DNA from: Pusillimonas sp. T7-7
GTDB lineage: Bacteria; Pseudomonadota; Gammaproteobacteria; Burkholderiales; Burkholderiaceae_B
DNA: 64,000 nucleotides
Assembly: GCF_000209655.1 (NCBI RefSeq)
Contig: NC_015458.1
Location: 2,232,001 to 2,296,000 of the forward strand
Reading direction: 5' to 3'
This document shows positions 54,889 to 64,000 of the stretch, in pieces (position 1 is the first letter of the stretch; every line of letters starts with the position of its first letter). The notes beneath the pieces are model-generated. The model saw only the letters and a list, made by a program, of their open reading frames with translations. It was not told the origin of the DNA and did not search any database. The position numbers and the translations under genes were made by a program.

Positions 54889-56559
54889 TCAGCCCTCCGC
54901 TGCCATCACGCCCGCAGCCGTGCTGCGCCTGTGAAACAGCGCCGGCCCCACACGCTTGTGGCCGTAGCGCAAAGCCATGCATACAAAATGAATCGCAAAC
55001 ACAACGTGGCCCAGTGTCATCAGCGCGCCACCCACTGTCCGGCTTTCAAGATAGGGGATGGTCACACGCACGGACTCCATGAACGGCAAGGAGGCGTCAA
55101 GCATGGCAACGCCCTGCAGCCACCCCCCTATGGACAGGCCTACGAAATAAATGCCGAAGCCCAACACAACCAGCCAGAAATGCAAGGCAATCAGTTTTGG
55201 ATACGGCCATTCCCACGACATCACGCGCGGCATCACAAAATAGATGGCGCCGAACATGACCAGTGAGAAGAAGCCATACAGGCCCAGATGCGCGTGCGCA
55301 ACGGTAAAGTGAGTGAAGTGCGTGACGGTATTGATACTGCGCAGAGCCTCGAAAGAACCTTGCACAGAACTCAGGGTATACATCATGCCGCCGAGCACAA
55401 TGAATCGCAGGGTGGGTGAATAGATCAGGGTTTTGAAATGGTGGCGCATCGTCAAATGCTGGTTGACCGAAAATGCCAGCACCGGCACGATCATCATCAT
55501 GCTTTGCACAATCGACAAAGTCACCAGCCAGCTGGGTATCGGCCCCCCGACCAGGTGATGTCCGCCTACCTGTCCGTAAAAAAAGGCCAGCGCCCAGAAA
55601 CCCAACAGCGACAAGTTATAGGACTGTATTGGCCGGCCTATGATTTTGGGTAAAAAATAGTACACCGACGCCAAGGCCACAGGCGTGTAGAACAAACCAA
55701 GCACGTTATGCCCGAACCACCAGTTCATGGTGGCCCCTTCAACCCCGAAATGCACACCCGGCAGATTGCCCACCAGGAAGAGTACGGGAAACCAGAATAG
55801 CGCCGCGCCCATATACCAGATCGATACGTATAAATGCTCGACCTTGCGGTTCTGCAAAGTAAAGACCAGCGGCAATCCGATCAATGCACCGCCCACCACA
55901 AACAGAATGTCAATTTGCCAGGGGATTTCGAGCCACTCCAGACCATCATTGAAACCGGCAGCAATGCTGCCCAGCCCCGCGATCAAGGCCGCATTCCACA
56001 GCATGGCGCCCAGCAGTGCAAAGCGCCCACCCATGAGCTCGGTCTTGAGCAATCGCGGCAAGGTCCAGATGGCGATGCCAAATGCTGCCATCGGGGCCCA
56101 GCCGTACGCTACCGCATTCAAGTGCACAGTACGGATACGGCCAAAAGTGAGCCAGGCATACCCGGTCAGGAAGTCAGGCTGGTGCAGTTTGATGGAACTG
56201 ATCAAGCCGGCGGTCGAGGCGAATATCAGCCATACCACCGCACAGGACAAAAAAACGAAAGTGACGTACTTGGTCGAGCCATCGGCTAGCACACGATCAG
56301 CCAGCTCGGCCGTCATGCGTGCCTCAAGTTCGGGATTGCGCACGGGCGTGTGGCTTGCATCGACCGCATGCTGCAAGGCGCTGTATTGGGCCTGGGTGGC
56401 GGCGGGCTCTTCGACTTTACCGATTTCACCTTCTGTAAAAATAACGTTGGCGGCAGCCGGGTTATCGTCAAACAGATTCTTGCGCAAAGACCAGATAAAA
56501 ACAAACAGACCAGTTACAGAAAGAATAAAGGTCAGCAGCAATATAGTAATGGTATTCAT
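54889..56559 (-). CDS. ccoN: cbb3-type cytochrome c oxidase subunit I (CcoN) with CcoS-like N-terminus
   Basis: A 556-residue heme-copper oxidase subunit. The core from about residue 95 has RTVHLNAVAYGW (low-spin heme His), NWWFGHNVLGLFYTPVA (CuB His), the helix with the cross-link tyrosine AFFYGQVGGHHLVGG, and HFTVAHAHLGLYG. Before it, residues 1-50 form a helix and SLRKNLFDDNPAAANVIF, which looks like the assembly protein CcoS (helix followed by FDD-N/E-P). A separate ccoS, ccoQ or di-heme ccoP is not seen. First gene of the six-gene operon. Confidence 0.9.
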   Translation of the reverse strand: MNTITILLLTFILSVTGLFVFIWSLRKNLFDDNPAAANVIFTEGEIGKVEEPAATQAQYSALQHAVDASHTPVRNPELEARMTAELADRVLADGSTKYVTFVFLSCAVVWLIFASTAGLISSIKLHQPDFLTGYAWLTFGRIRTVHLNAVAYGWAPMAAFGIAIWTLPRLLKTELMGGRFALLGAMLWNAALIAGLGSIAAGFNDGLEWLEIPWQIDILFVVGGALIGLPLVFTLQNRKVEHLYVSIWYMGAALFWFPVLFLVGNLPGVHFGVEGATMNWWFGHNVLGLFYTPVALASVYYFLPKIIGRPIQSYNLSLLGFWALAFFYGQVGGHHLVGGPIPSWLVTLSIVQSMMMIVPVLAFSVNQHLTMRHHFKTLIYSPTLRFIVLGGMMYTLSSVQGSFEALRSINTVTHFTHFTVAHAHLGLYGFFSLVMFGAIYFVMPRVMSWEWPYPKLIALHFWLVVLGFGIYFVGLSIGGWLQGVAMLDASLPFMESVRVTIPYLESRTVGGALMTLGHVVFAIHFVCMALRYGHKRVGPALFHRRSTAAGVMAAEG

Positions 56560-56618
56560 AACTCCCTACGTAGAATCAACACGCCTGCACGGCCAGGCAC
56601 CAGGCCAAGACTATTTTT

Positions 56619-56650
56619 TATATCGCCTAACGATATACTTTTCGATTATA
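56619..56650 (-). promoter_or_regulatory. Candidate promoter and operator of the oxidase operon
   Basis: On the minus strand a perfect -10 box TATAAT lies at 56650-56645; the -35 region is poor. Just downstream, at 56637-56619, is a perfect palindrome TATATCG-N5-CGATATA, covering the expected first transcribed bases. A repressor site is a fair reading. It lies 60 bp before ccoN. Confidence 0.5.
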
Positions 56651-56822
56651 TGTGATCAAACAGACAGGAACTGGCCATTTCCCTACACCAAATATTGTTA
56701 ATCATTTCAGTGCCTACCCAATGGGGCAAGCTGGCAGACGCTGTCAGGGTAAAGGCAAGCACGTGCCGCCTTTGTTTTATAGTTATGATTGATACTTCAG
56801 CGAAAAACGCAGGAAAGCAATA

Positions 56823-57245
56823 ATGGAATGCACAATAGATTGGGGTGGTCCCGAAGGCATGCTGTTTGTGGCACGCACAGGTAGCGGCCATGTCACTGCC
56901 ATGGATGGCGCCCCCGACGGCGGCGGCAATAATCTGGCGCCGCGTCCCATGGAAATGCTGCTAGCCGGCACGGGCGGCTGCGCCGCCTACGACGTCGTGC
57001 TCATACTCAAGCGCGGCCGCCACAAAGTAAGCGGCTGCCAGGTCAAGCTGGAAAGCACGCGTGCCGACACCGACCCCAAGGTCTTCACCAAAATCCATTT
57101 TTCGTTTACCGTCACCGGCAAAGAGTTGCCCGTTGCGGCCGTCGAGCGCGCCGTGCAGCTGTCGCACGAAAAATACTGCTCGGCGTCGGCCATGCTGGCC
57201 CAGACCGCCGAGATCACCCATTCCGTTACGGTGGTGGAAGCTTAA
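56823..57245 (+). CDS. OsmC family protein
   Basis: A 140-residue OsmC/Ohr-fold protein. RPMEMLLAGTGGCAAYDVVLIL carries the first conserved Cys, and SHEKYCSASAMLAQ the second, as in peroxide-reducing OsmC proteins of the YhfA kind. It may reduce organic peroxides or act on other thiol chemistry. It stands 9 nt before thyA, and RBS AGGAAAG precedes the ATG. Confidence 0.9.
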   Translation: MECTIDWGGPEGMLFVARTGSGHVTAMDGAPDGGGNNLAPRPMEMLLAGTGGCAAYDVVLILKRGRHKVSGCQVKLESTRADTDPKVFTKIHFSFTVTGKELPVAAVERAVQLSHEKYCSASAMLAQTAEITHSVTVVEA

Positions 57246-57254
57246 GGCCTAGTC

Positions 57255-58049
57255 ATGCATCAATACGAAGATTTCATGCGCCATGTATACGAACATGGCA
57301 CAGAAAAAACCGATAGAACCGGCACGGGCACGCGCTCGGTCTTTGGCCATCAAATGCGCTTCGATCTGTCTGCTGGGTTTCCCCTGATCACCAGCAAGAA
57401 GCTGCACACCAAAAGCATTTTTATTGAACTGCTCTGGTTTCTGCGTGGCGACTCGAATGTGCGCTGGCTACAAGAGCAAGGGGTCTCGATCTGGAACGAG
57501 TGGGCTGATCAGAATGGCGACCTGGGCCCGGTCTACGGTGTGCAGTGGCGATCCTGGCCTACGCCTGGCGGCCAGCACATTGACCAGATTGCGCAAGTTC
57601 TGCAGCAAATACGGCAAAACCCCGACTCGCGGCGACTGATAGTTTCCGCCTGGAACGTGGCCGAAATACCGAATATGGCGCTGCCACCATGCCATGCCTT
57701 CTTCCAGTTCTATGTAGCCGACGGCAAGCTGTCGTGCCAGCTCTACCAGCGCAGCGCCGATATTTTCCTTGGCGTGCCCTTCAATATCGCAAGCTATGCC
57801 CTGCTGACCCATATGGTGGCCCAGCAATGCGATCTTGAAGTGGGGGACTTCATCTGGACGGGCGGCGACTGCCACCTGTACAGCAACCACATGGAGCAAG
57901 TCGAGCTGCAGCTTTCGCGCAAGCCTTACCCTTATCCAAAGCTGCAAATCAAACGCAAGCCCGATTCCATTTTCGACTACCGCTACGAAGACTTTGAAAT
58001 CGTGGGCTACGAGTCGCACCCCCACATCAAGGCGCCCGTTGCGGTTTAA
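57255..58049 (+). CDS. thyA: Thymidylate synthase
   Basis: A 264-residue enzyme methylating dUMP with methylene-tetrahydrofolate. [19 protein letters not shown], the catalytic cysteine in [11 protein letters not shown], and [18 protein letters not shown] are diagnostic. Exactly the E. coli length. It is followed by folA, which regenerates the folate it consumes. Confidence 0.97.
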   Translation: MHQYEDFMRHVYEHGTEKTDRTGTGTRSVFGHQMRFDLSAGFPLITSKKLHTKSIFIELLWFLRGDSNVRWLQEQGVSIWNEWADQNGDLGPVYGVQWRSWPTPGGQHIDQIAQVLQQIRQNPDSRRLIVSAWNVAEIPNMALPPCHAFFQFYVADGKLSCQLYQRSADIFLGVPFNIASYALLTHMVAQQCDLEVGDFIWTGGDCHLYSNHMEQVELQLSRKPYPYPKLQIKRKPDSIFDYRYEDFEIVGYESHPHIKAPVAV

Positions 58050-58076
58050 GTTCGCATACCGTCCATATAAATAGCC

Positions 58077-58577
58077 ATGCCCCCACCCATTATCCAGCTT
58101 GTCGTTGCCTATTCAGAAAACCGTGTCATTGGCCGCGACAACGCCCTGCCCTGGCGCCTGCCGTCCGATCTGGCGCACTTCAAGCGCGTTACCTTGGGGA
58201 ACCCCATCATCATGGGACGCAACACCTGGATATCGCTGGGCCGGCCACTGCCCGGACGGCCCAACTTGGTGATCAGTCGCAACCCTGAATACAAGGCCGA
58301 AGGCGCTTCGGTCCATCCTTCACTGGACGCCGCAGTGGCTGCTTGTATAAGCGCAGCGGCCGACAAGGTGTGCATCATAGGTGGCGAACAGGTGTTTCGC
58401 CACGCACTGGACATCGCCGACGAAATCATCGCCACCGAGGTCAGGGCCCAGATCGACGGCGACACCTTTTTCCCAGCCCTGGACAGCAGCCTCTGGCAAG
58501 AAATTGAAAGGCTGCCGCAGCCCGAAGAAAACGGCCTGCACTTCGACTTCGTGACCTATCGACGCATCAAGGCATAG
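58077..58577 (+). CDS. folA: Dihydrofolate reductase
   Basis: A 166-residue NADPH-dependent reductase. VIGRDNALPWRLPSDLAHFKRVTLG is the folate-site signature with Asp in LPSDLAHF; IMGRNTWISLGRPLPGR and the C-terminal GGEQVFRHAL bind NADPH. It lies 27 nt after thyA and ends 11 nt from a convergent MocR gene. Confidence 0.96.
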   Translation: MPPPIIQLVVAYSENRVIGRDNALPWRLPSDLAHFKRVTLGNPIIMGRNTWISLGRPLPGRPNLVISRNPEYKAEGASVHPSLDAAVAACISAAADKVCIIGGEQVFRHALDIADEIIATEVRAQIDGDTFFPALDSSLWQEIERLPQPEENGLHFDFVTYRRIKA

Positions 58578-58588
58578 GCAGGCCTGCA

Positions 58589-60022
58589 TCAAGCTGAAGC
58601 CGCGCCCGCCTTGCGCATGAACCGCCATAACGCCGGATGCAGTGAATAAGCCACGTTAAAGCGTATCCATCCGGTGTCAGCCTGGCCCGGATCAAAATAA
58701 GAGCCCGGCGCAAGCCAGATGCCGTCCTTCAAAGCCAGCTCGGCCAGTCGGGTGGCGCCCTGCTCATGCCACTGCCCGCCACCCGGCCTGGCCCACAGGA
58801 ACAATCCAGCCTGAGGGCGGCCGAACACTTCGAAACCGTGCTGGTCCATCAATGCACACAGTTCGTCGTGAGCCTGACGCAGACGGTCTTGAACACGCAG
58901 CAAGTGTGCCTGATGCCTGCCCTGGCTGAGCACCTGATACACCAAGCGCTCCATCATTTCGGGTGTGGTCAAGCCCATGGACATCTTGGTCTTGGCAAAT
59001 TCCTTGAGCAGGGCGTCATTGGCCACCACATAACCCACCCGCATTGAAGGCATGATGCTTTTCGAGAAGCCCGACACATACACTACCCGCCCTGTACCGG
59101 CCATCGCCACCAGCATAGGGCCCAGCCCAGGCAGCAAGTCGCGCGATACATCGTCTTCCATTACCCGAAAGTCATATTGCTCGGCCAGCTGCAGCAAGCG
59201 GAAAGCGTTGCTCATGCTCAGGCTGGCGCCGGTAGGGTTCTGTAAAACCGTGTTCACAAACAGGGCTTTGATCTTATGCTCGCGCGCAAGGTTTTCCAGC
59301 GTATCCAGACATAAGCCGCCGCCATCGCGCGGCACACCCAACACCCTAAGGCCCGCCTGGCGTAAAGATTGCAGAAAGTTGGCGTAACACGGCTGTTCGA
59401 CCGCAATGGCGTCGCCCGGCCTGAGCAGTGTGCGTACGACAATATCCAGACCTTGCGATGCGCCCTGCGTCAGCAGTATCTGATCGCTATCCACAGACAG
59501 CCCATGCTGGCCCAGCGCCTGCTGGACATATTCGCGCAAGGGGTGATAGCCGTAGGGATGGCCATAGCCCGCTACCTGATTGACCGGGGTACGGGCCACT
59601 TGCCGCAACGACTGCTGCAAGCCCGCCTCGTTCAGCCATTCGGCAGGCAGCCAGCCGCAACCGGACTTGATGGGAATGGAGTGATCGGCAAAGATGTCGG
59701 CCAGCAGCCACGAAGCGCCTATACGTGGTGGTATCCAGCTTGCAGGCGCCGTTATGGGCTGTGTGTTGCGAACCGTACGGGCAACCCGGTAGCCCGAGCC
59801 CGGACGCGCTGTCAGCCAGTTTTGCGCCACCAAACGGCTATAGGCCGCCGATACAGTGAATGTGCTCAAGCCATGTGCTTTGGCAAAGTGCCGTATTGAC
59901 GGCACGGGCATGCCTGGCCGCAGCAGTCGCTGACGTATGGCCGATTCGATCGCTTCAACCGCCTGGTCTACCAATGATGCGGCCCCCTTGCGGTTGCGCA
60001 CCGGCTCAAAGAAAAGCTGCAT
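58589..60022 (-). CDS. MocR-type (GntR HTH + aminotransferase) regulator
   Basis: A 477-residue fusion of an N-terminal GntR winged helix (RLLRPGMPVPSIRHFAKAHGLSTFTVSAAYSRL) and an AspC-fold class I aminotransferase domain with the PLP lysine in YVSGFSKSIMPSMRVGY. MocR proteins usually sense an amine or amino acid through PLP and control the adjacent gene. It is divergent from an omega-aminotransferase gene, the likely target. I place the start at 60022, where a GGAG lies 6 nt upstream; three in-frame ATG codons further upstream (up to 60061) lack an RBS. Confidence 0.88.
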   Translation of the reverse strand: MQLFFEPVRNRKGAASLVDQAVEAIESAIRQRLLRPGMPVPSIRHFAKAHGLSTFTVSAAYSRLVAQNWLTARPGSGYRVARTVRNTQPITAPASWIPPRIGASWLLADIFADHSIPIKSGCGWLPAEWLNEAGLQQSLRQVARTPVNQVAGYGHPYGYHPLREYVQQALGQHGLSVDSDQILLTQGASQGLDIVVRTLLRPGDAIAVEQPCYANFLQSLRQAGLRVLGVPRDGGGLCLDTLENLAREHKIKALFVNTVLQNPTGASLSMSNAFRLLQLAEQYDFRVMEDDVSRDLLPGLGPMLVAMAGTGRVVYVSGFSKSIMPSMRVGYVVANDALLKEFAKTKMSMGLTTPEMMERLVYQVLSQGRHQAHLLRVQDRLRQAHDELCALMDQHGFEVFGRPQAGLFLWARPGGGQWHEQGATRLAELALKDGIWLAPGSYFDPGQADTGWIRFNVAYSLHPALWRFMRKAGAASA

Positions 60023-60036
60023 ACTGAGCTCCATAC

Positions 60037-60092
60037 TATACAGTTTCATAAATATTACCATTACGGTTATAAATTATTAATTCAACTGTATA
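60037..60092. promoter_or_regulatory. Candidate MocR operator (9-bp inverted repeat)
   Basis: TATACAGTT at 60037-60045 and its exact reverse complement AACTGTATA at 60084-60092 lie in the AT-rich divergent region, 47 bp apart centre to centre. Two far-spaced half-sites are typical of MocR proteins such as GabR. Confidence 0.55.
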
Positions 60093-60171
60093 TTTCTTTA
60101 GCCGTGCAGGCGGACGAGAATAGCCAATAAAGCTGTACCTGCAAATACCTTAACAACCCGAGGCAATCACC

Positions 60172-61497
60172 ATGACCAGCCAAGCCAATATCCCTGACCT
60201 CTCAAATCTGTGGATGCCTTTTACCGCCAACCGCCAATTCAAGGATCAGCCCCGCTTGCTGTCCAAGGCCAAGGGCATGTACTACACATCCACCACTGGC
60301 CATCAGGTCATGGACGCCACCGCCGGCTTGTGGTGCGTGAACGCCGGACACGGACGCCAGGAAATCACCGACGCGATTGCGCAGCAAACCGCTGAGCTCG
60401 ATTACGCCCCCAGCTTTCAGCTTGGGCATCTGGACTCCTTCCGCGCCGCATCGGCCATTGCCAATCTGATGCCGGAAGGCATGGATCGCATCTTCTTTAC
60501 CAATTCGGGGTCCGAGTCGGTCGACACCGCCCTGAAGATTGCGCTGGCTTACCATCGTGCGCGGGGCGAAGGGCAGCGCACACGCCTGATCGGGCGCGAA
60601 CGCGGCTATCATGGCGTCGGCTTCGGGGGCATCTCGGTTGGCGGCATTTCACCCAACCGCAAGACCTTCTCGGGCGCCATGCTGCCCGGTGTCGACCACT
60701 TGCCCCACACTCACGACCTGTCCAAAAACGCCTACACGCGCGGCCAGCCCGCCTGGGGCGAACATTTCGCCGATGACCTTGAACGCATAGTCGCCCTGCA
60801 CGATGCCTCGACCATTGCCGCCGTCATCGTCGAACCCATGGCCGGTTCCACCGGCGTGCTGATCCCACCCAAAGGCTATCTGGAAAAATTGCGTGCCATT
60901 ACTGAAAAACATGGCATTTTGCTGATTTTTGATGAAGTCATCACTGGCTTTGGCCGCCTGGGCGCCGCCACCGCCAGCGAATTCTTTGGCGTCACGCCCG
61001 ACCTGATCACCATGGCCAAGGGCATCAGCAATGCAGCCGTGCCCGCCGGCGCCGTTGCCGTCCGGCGCAATATCCACGACACCATCGTGGGCGCCGCAGC
61101 CAGCGGCATCGAATTCTTCCACGGCTATACCTATTCGGCCCACCCTCTGGCCACGGCAGCCATTCTGGCCACCTTGGGCATATACGAAAAAGACCAGCTG
61201 TTCCAGCGCGCCAAAAACCTGTCGCCCGCCTTCGAGAATGCCGCCCACAAGCTGCAGGGCGCGCGCCACGTGATCGACGTACGCAATCTGGGCCTGGTTG
61301 CCGGCATAGAACTGCAGCCTCGCGAAGGCGCCCCCGGCGCCCGCGCCGCCGAAGTCTTTGCCAAGTGCTTTGACCAGGGTCTGATGGTGCGCTACACCGG
61401 CGACATCATCGCCATCTCTCCTCCTCTCATTATCGAAGAAGGGCAAATCCAAGAGATTTTCCAGAAAATCGACGATATCCTGAAAACGGTAGACTGA
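60172..61497 (+). CDS. Omega-amino acid:pyruvate aminotransferase (beta-alanine/taurine type)
   Basis: A 441-residue class III PLP aminotransferase. NLWMPFTANRQFKDQPRLL, FFTNSGSESVDTALKIAL, RERGYHGVGFGGISVGGI, LLIFDEVITGFGRLG and the lysine in ITMAKGISNAAVPAGAVAV are those of the omega-amino acid:pyruvate enzymes. It moves the amino group of beta-alanine or a similar omega-amino acid to pyruvate. Likely controlled by the divergent MocR regulator. Confidence 0.9.
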   Translation: MTSQANIPDLSNLWMPFTANRQFKDQPRLLSKAKGMYYTSTTGHQVMDATAGLWCVNAGHGRQEITDAIAQQTAELDYAPSFQLGHLDSFRAASAIANLMPEGMDRIFFTNSGSESVDTALKIALAYHRARGEGQRTRLIGRERGYHGVGFGGISVGGISPNRKTFSGAMLPGVDHLPHTHDLSKNAYTRGQPAWGEHFADDLERIVALHDASTIAAVIVEPMAGSTGVLIPPKGYLEKLRAITEKHGILLIFDEVITGFGRLGAATASEFFGVTPDLITMAKGISNAAVPAGAVAVRRNIHDTIVGAAASGIEFFHGYTYSAHPLATAAILATLGIYEKDQLFQRAKNLSPAFENAAHKLQGARHVIDVRNLGLVAGIELQPREGAPGARAAEVFAKCFDQGLMVRYTGDIIAISPPLIIEEGQIQEIFQKIDDILKTVD

Positions 61498-61527
61498 TTA
61501 CCCAGGCGCACACTAACTTGCTGTTTG

Positions 61528-61590
61528 CTGCGCCTTATAGGCGCAGCCAATAAAAATGCCGGAAACCCGTACAGGGCTTCCGGCATTTTT
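61528..61590. terminator. Bidirectional terminator region with two hairpins
   Basis: CTGCGCC-TTATA-GGCGCAG (61528-61546) is followed by AAAAATGCCGGAA (61552-61564) paired with TTCCGGCATTTTT (61578-61590). The second stem has A and T runs on its outer sides, so it can end both the aminotransferase and the convergent gcvP transcripts. Confidence 0.88.
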
Positions 61591-61610
61591 CATGCGGCAT
61601 TACTGCCCCA

Positions 61611-64000
61611 TCAAGCGGTTGCTGATGGCTCCAAAGCCTGGTCGGAATCGGACTCGTAAGCTTCCATAGGCGGGCAGGAGCACACCAGATTGCGGTCGCC
61701 GTAGGCATTGTCGACCCGGGCTACAGGCGGCCAGTACTTGCCATTGCGCAGGCTGGCTACCGGGTAGGCTGCAGCCTCGCGCGTGTAGTCGTGATGCCAT
61801 TCAGTAGACAGCAGCATTTGCGCCGTATGCGGCGCATTGCACAGCACATTGTCTTGCGCGTCGACTTCACCCCTTTCAACCTGGGTAATCTCGGCACGTA
61901 TCGCAATCATGGCATCAATGAAACGGTCGAGCTCGGCCAGGCCTTCTGACTCGGTGGGCTCGACCATAAGCGTACCGGCCACCGGGAAGCTCATGGTTGG
62001 CGCATGGAAGCCATAATCCACCAGGCGCTTGGCAATATCTTCGTTCGAGATACCGCAAGCGTCTTTGATGGGCCGGATATCAAGAATGCACTCGTGCGCC
62101 ACACGGCCATTGGGTCCCGCATACAGAATGGGATAGTGGTCGCGCAGCCGCGCTGCAATGTAGTTGGCGTTCAAGATGGCGGTTTCAGTTGCCGCCAACA
62201 GGCCTTCGGCCCCCATCAACGCAATATACATATACGAGATAGGCAGTATGCTGGCCGATCCGTAAGGTGCGGCCGACACAGGCCCTACCGGCGCATCTGC
62301 GTGCAGGCTGCCCGAGGCATCAAGTACTGCTGGCAAATAGGGCGTCAGATGCGAACGCACCGCCACAGGCCCAACACCAGGCCCGCCCCCGCCATGCGGG
62401 ATGCAGAAGGTCTTGTGCAGATTCAGGTGCGAAACGTCAGATCCGAACTTGCCTGGCTGAGCCAAGCCCACCATGGCGTTCATGTTGGCCCCGTCCAGGT
62501 AAACCTGGCCACCGGCATCGTGCACCAGCGCGCAGATTTCGGTAACAGCAGTTTCAAACACACCATGAGTCGATGGATAGGTGATCATGAGTGCGGCCAG
62601 ACGCTCGCCTACTTTGACGATCTTGGCTTTCAGGTCTTCAACGTCGACGTTGCCGTTTTCGTCGGAAGCCACCACGACCACATCCATGCCGGCCAGTTGC
62701 GCCGATGCAGGATTGGTGCCGTGCGCCGAAGCCGGAATCAGGCAGACATTGCGCTGATGCTGACCGTTGGCGCGGTGGTAGCCGCGTATGGCCAGCAGGC
62801 CGGCATATTCGCCCTGGGCTCCGGAGTTCGGCTGCAGGCTGACTGAATCGTAGCCGGTGATTTCGCACAAGGCCGCCGACAGACGATCAATAAGCTCTTT
62901 ATAGCCCTGAGTTTGCGAGCTGGGCGCAAATGGATGAATCTGGCCGAACTCGGGCCAGGTGATGGGTATCATCTCGGCCGTGGCGTTCAGCTTCATCGTG
63001 CATGATCCCAGGGGAATCATGGTGCGATCCAGCGCCAGGTCTTTGTCGGCCAGGCCGCGCAAGTAGCGCAGCATGTCGGTTTCGGACTGAATGCGCGAAA
63101 ACACCGGATGAGTCAAAATGGCCGACTGGCGTTGTACGCACTCAGGAATACCATGCTGGGCCGGCAGCGCATGCTGGGCCGATGCATCCCATGTTTTGCC
63201 AACAGCCTGGGCAAAGACCGCCAGCAAGGCGTGAACATCTTCGACTGTTACGGTTTCGTCGAGCGAAACGGCTACCTGGTCAGTGCCTGCCCGACGCAGA
63301 TTGATGGACGCCGACTCGGCGGCCTGGATGACCGCCTGAGTATGCGCACCGGTATCGAGCAGTAGCGTATCAAAATAATCCTTGCCAGCTACCGAGTACC
63401 CCAGGTCGATCAGCGACGCACGCAGGAAGGCGGTCAGGTACGCAACCCTTTCAGCAATGCGCTTGATGCCGGCCGGCCCATGCCATACCGCATACATGCC
63501 GGCCATGACGGCCAGCAAAACTTGTGCCGTGCAGATATTGGACGTAGCTTTCTCGCGGCGTATGTGCTGCTCACGGGTTTGCAAGGCCAGGCGCAGGGCA
63601 GGCGCTCCCTGGCTGTCTTTGGAGACACCCACCAGGCGGCCCGGCATATTGCGCTTGAAAGCATCTTTGCAGGCCATGAACCCGGCATGCGGTCCGCCAA
63701 AACCCATAGGTACGCCAAAACGCTGTGTGGATCCTACAGCGATATCGGCGCCCCACTCGCCCGGCGCAGCCAACAGCGCCAGCGCCAGCAAATCGGTGGC
63801 AACCGCCACTACGGCGCCCTGCTTATGGGCCGTTTCCGTCAGGGCGCGATAGTCGCTGACACCGCCCAGGCTATGCGGATACTGCAGCAGCACGCCAAAA
63901 CACTCGGGCAAGCCTTGCGCTTCATCACCCACCAGCACCTCGATATCCAGGCCGCTGGCTCGCGTGCGCAAGACTTCCAGCGTTTGCGGATGGCAATGAA
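61611..64000 (-). CDS. gcvP: Glycine dehydrogenase (decarboxylating), P protein; 5' part outside window
   Basis: About 796 C-terminal residues of the glycine cleavage P protein; the frame stays open to the last base. The N-side reads [20 protein letters not shown], as in the middle of E. coli Gcv[33 protein letters not shown] and the PLP lysine region [18 protein letters not shown] are present. Full P proteins have about 950 residues, so about 150 are missing. It releases CO2 from glycine and passes aminomethyl to the H protein. gcvT and gcvH would be expected upstream. Confidence 0.97.
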   Translation of the reverse strand, partial: HCHPQTLEVLRTRASGLDIEVLVGDEAQGLPECFGVLLQYPHSLGGVSDYRALTETAHKQGAVVAVATDLLALALLAAPGEWGADIAVGSTQRFGVPMGFGGPHAGFMACKDAFKRNMPGRLVGVSKDSQGAPALRLALQTREQHIRREKATSNICTAQVLLAVMAGMYAVWHGPAGIKRIAERVAYLTAFLRASLIDLGYSVAGKDYFDTLLLDTGAHTQAVIQAAESASINLRRAGTDQVAVSLDETVTVEDVHALLAVFAQAVGKTWDASAQHALPAQHGIPECVQRQSAILTHPVFSRIQSETDMLRYLRGLADKDLALDRTMIPLGSCTMKLNATAEMIPITWPEFGQIHPFAPSSQTQGYKELIDRLSAALCEITGYDSVSLQPNSGAQGEYAGLLAIRGYHRANGQHQRNVCLIPASAHGTNPASAQLAGMDVVVVASDENGNVDVEDLKAKIVKVGERLAALMITYPSTHGVFETAVTEICALVHDAGGQVYLDGANMNAMVGLAQPGKFGSDVSHLNLHKTFCIPHGGGGPGVGPVAVRSHLTPYLPAVLDASGSLHADAPVGPVSAAPYGSASILPISYMYIALMGAEGLLAATETAILNANYIAARLRDHYPILYAGPNGRVAHECILDIRPIKDACGISNEDIAKRLVDYGFHAPTMSFPVAGTLMVEPTESEGLAELDRFIDAMIAIRAEITQVERGEVDAQDNVLCNAPHTAQMLLSTEWHHDYTREAAAYPVASLRNGKYWPPVARVDNAYGDRNLVCSCPPMEAYESDSDQALEPSATA

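Noticed and set aside
56640..56665. Possible FNR/Anr box (TTGATCACA) before ccoN
   Set aside because: Only one half-site fits TTGAT-N4-ATCAA; the other half matches poorly, so oxygen control by FNR is not supported.
1..64000. Insertion sequences, prophage genes, CRISPR arrays, att sites, toxin-antitoxin or defence islands
   Set aside because: No transposase, integrase, phage, cas or restriction-type protein is encoded, and no regularly spaced repeats were seen; the window reads as core chromosome with an accessory glycan cluster.

Overview
The window looks like chromosomal DNA of a betaproteobacterium of the order Burkholderiales, most likely family Alcaligenaceae (Bordetella, Pusillimonas and similar). 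This is inferred from the gene order lolB-ispE-tRNA-Gln-prs-rplY-pth, the NAD-dependent Fds formate dehydrogenase, a variant cbb3-type oxidase operon, fairly high GC, and several proteins that read like Alcaligenaceae homologues. I see no insertion sequence, prophage, CRISPR array or rRNA. About 60 genes are present. Almost all are intact; one tetratricopeptide-repeat gene is broken by a 1-base frameshift, and the genes at the two ends (moaB and gcvP) are cut by the window.

Region 1 (1-12300) is a formate and molybdenum-cofactor island. It holds moaB (partial), moeA, mobA and moaA, a ModE/LysR-like regulator, the divergent fdsGBA-fdsC-fdsD operon for the molybdenum NAD+-linked formate dehydrogenase, and an oxalate/formate-type transporter with a tiny one-helix companion protein. 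The divergent promoter contains three copies of one 9-base half-site. Region 2 (12380-16190) carries a universal stress protein, a DUF442 protein and a GNAT acetyltransferase. It then has a nitric-oxide module: a truncated globin, nnrS and nsrR, preceded by a 23-bp palindrome with the geometry of an NsrR site.

Region 3 (16190-31220) is mostly housekeeping: a MarR regulator, serA, a gamma-glutamyltransferase with a divergent LysR-MFS pair, ychF, a CPBP membrane protease homologue, pth, rplY, prs, tRNA-Gln, ispE, lolB, the frameshifted TPR gene and mutM. Region 4 (31220-38280) is an aromatic-degradation operon: a metallo-beta-lactamase-fold protein, an MhaA-like FAD monooxygenase, a 68-residue partner protein, hmgA and fahA. 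Together these could convert 3-hydroxyphenylacetate through homogentisate to fumarate and acetoacetate. A convergent FAD-linked D-2-hydroxyacid dehydrogenase follows.

Region 5 (38435-51230) is a surface-glycan cluster: a phosphoglucomutase/phosphomannomutase on the plus strand, then eight genes on the minus strand. In transcription order these are a WecA-like initiator, TviB- and TviC-like enzymes for UDP-GalNAcA, a MurJ/MviN-like flippase, glycosyltransferases, an AsnB-type amidotransferase and a fused tandem GT4 glycosyltransferase. The roughly 470-bp gap after it holds a strong candidate small RNA with an anti-Shine-Dalgarno loop, a promoter and a terminator. Region 6 (51700-56560) is a variant cbb3-type oxidase operon: CcoN with a CcoS-like N-terminus, CcoO, a mono-heme cytochrome c, a SCO protein, a membrane protein and coq7. 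Region 7 (56820-64000) holds an OsmC protein, thyA, folA, a MocR-type regulator divergent from an omega-aminotransferase, and the 3' part of gcvP.
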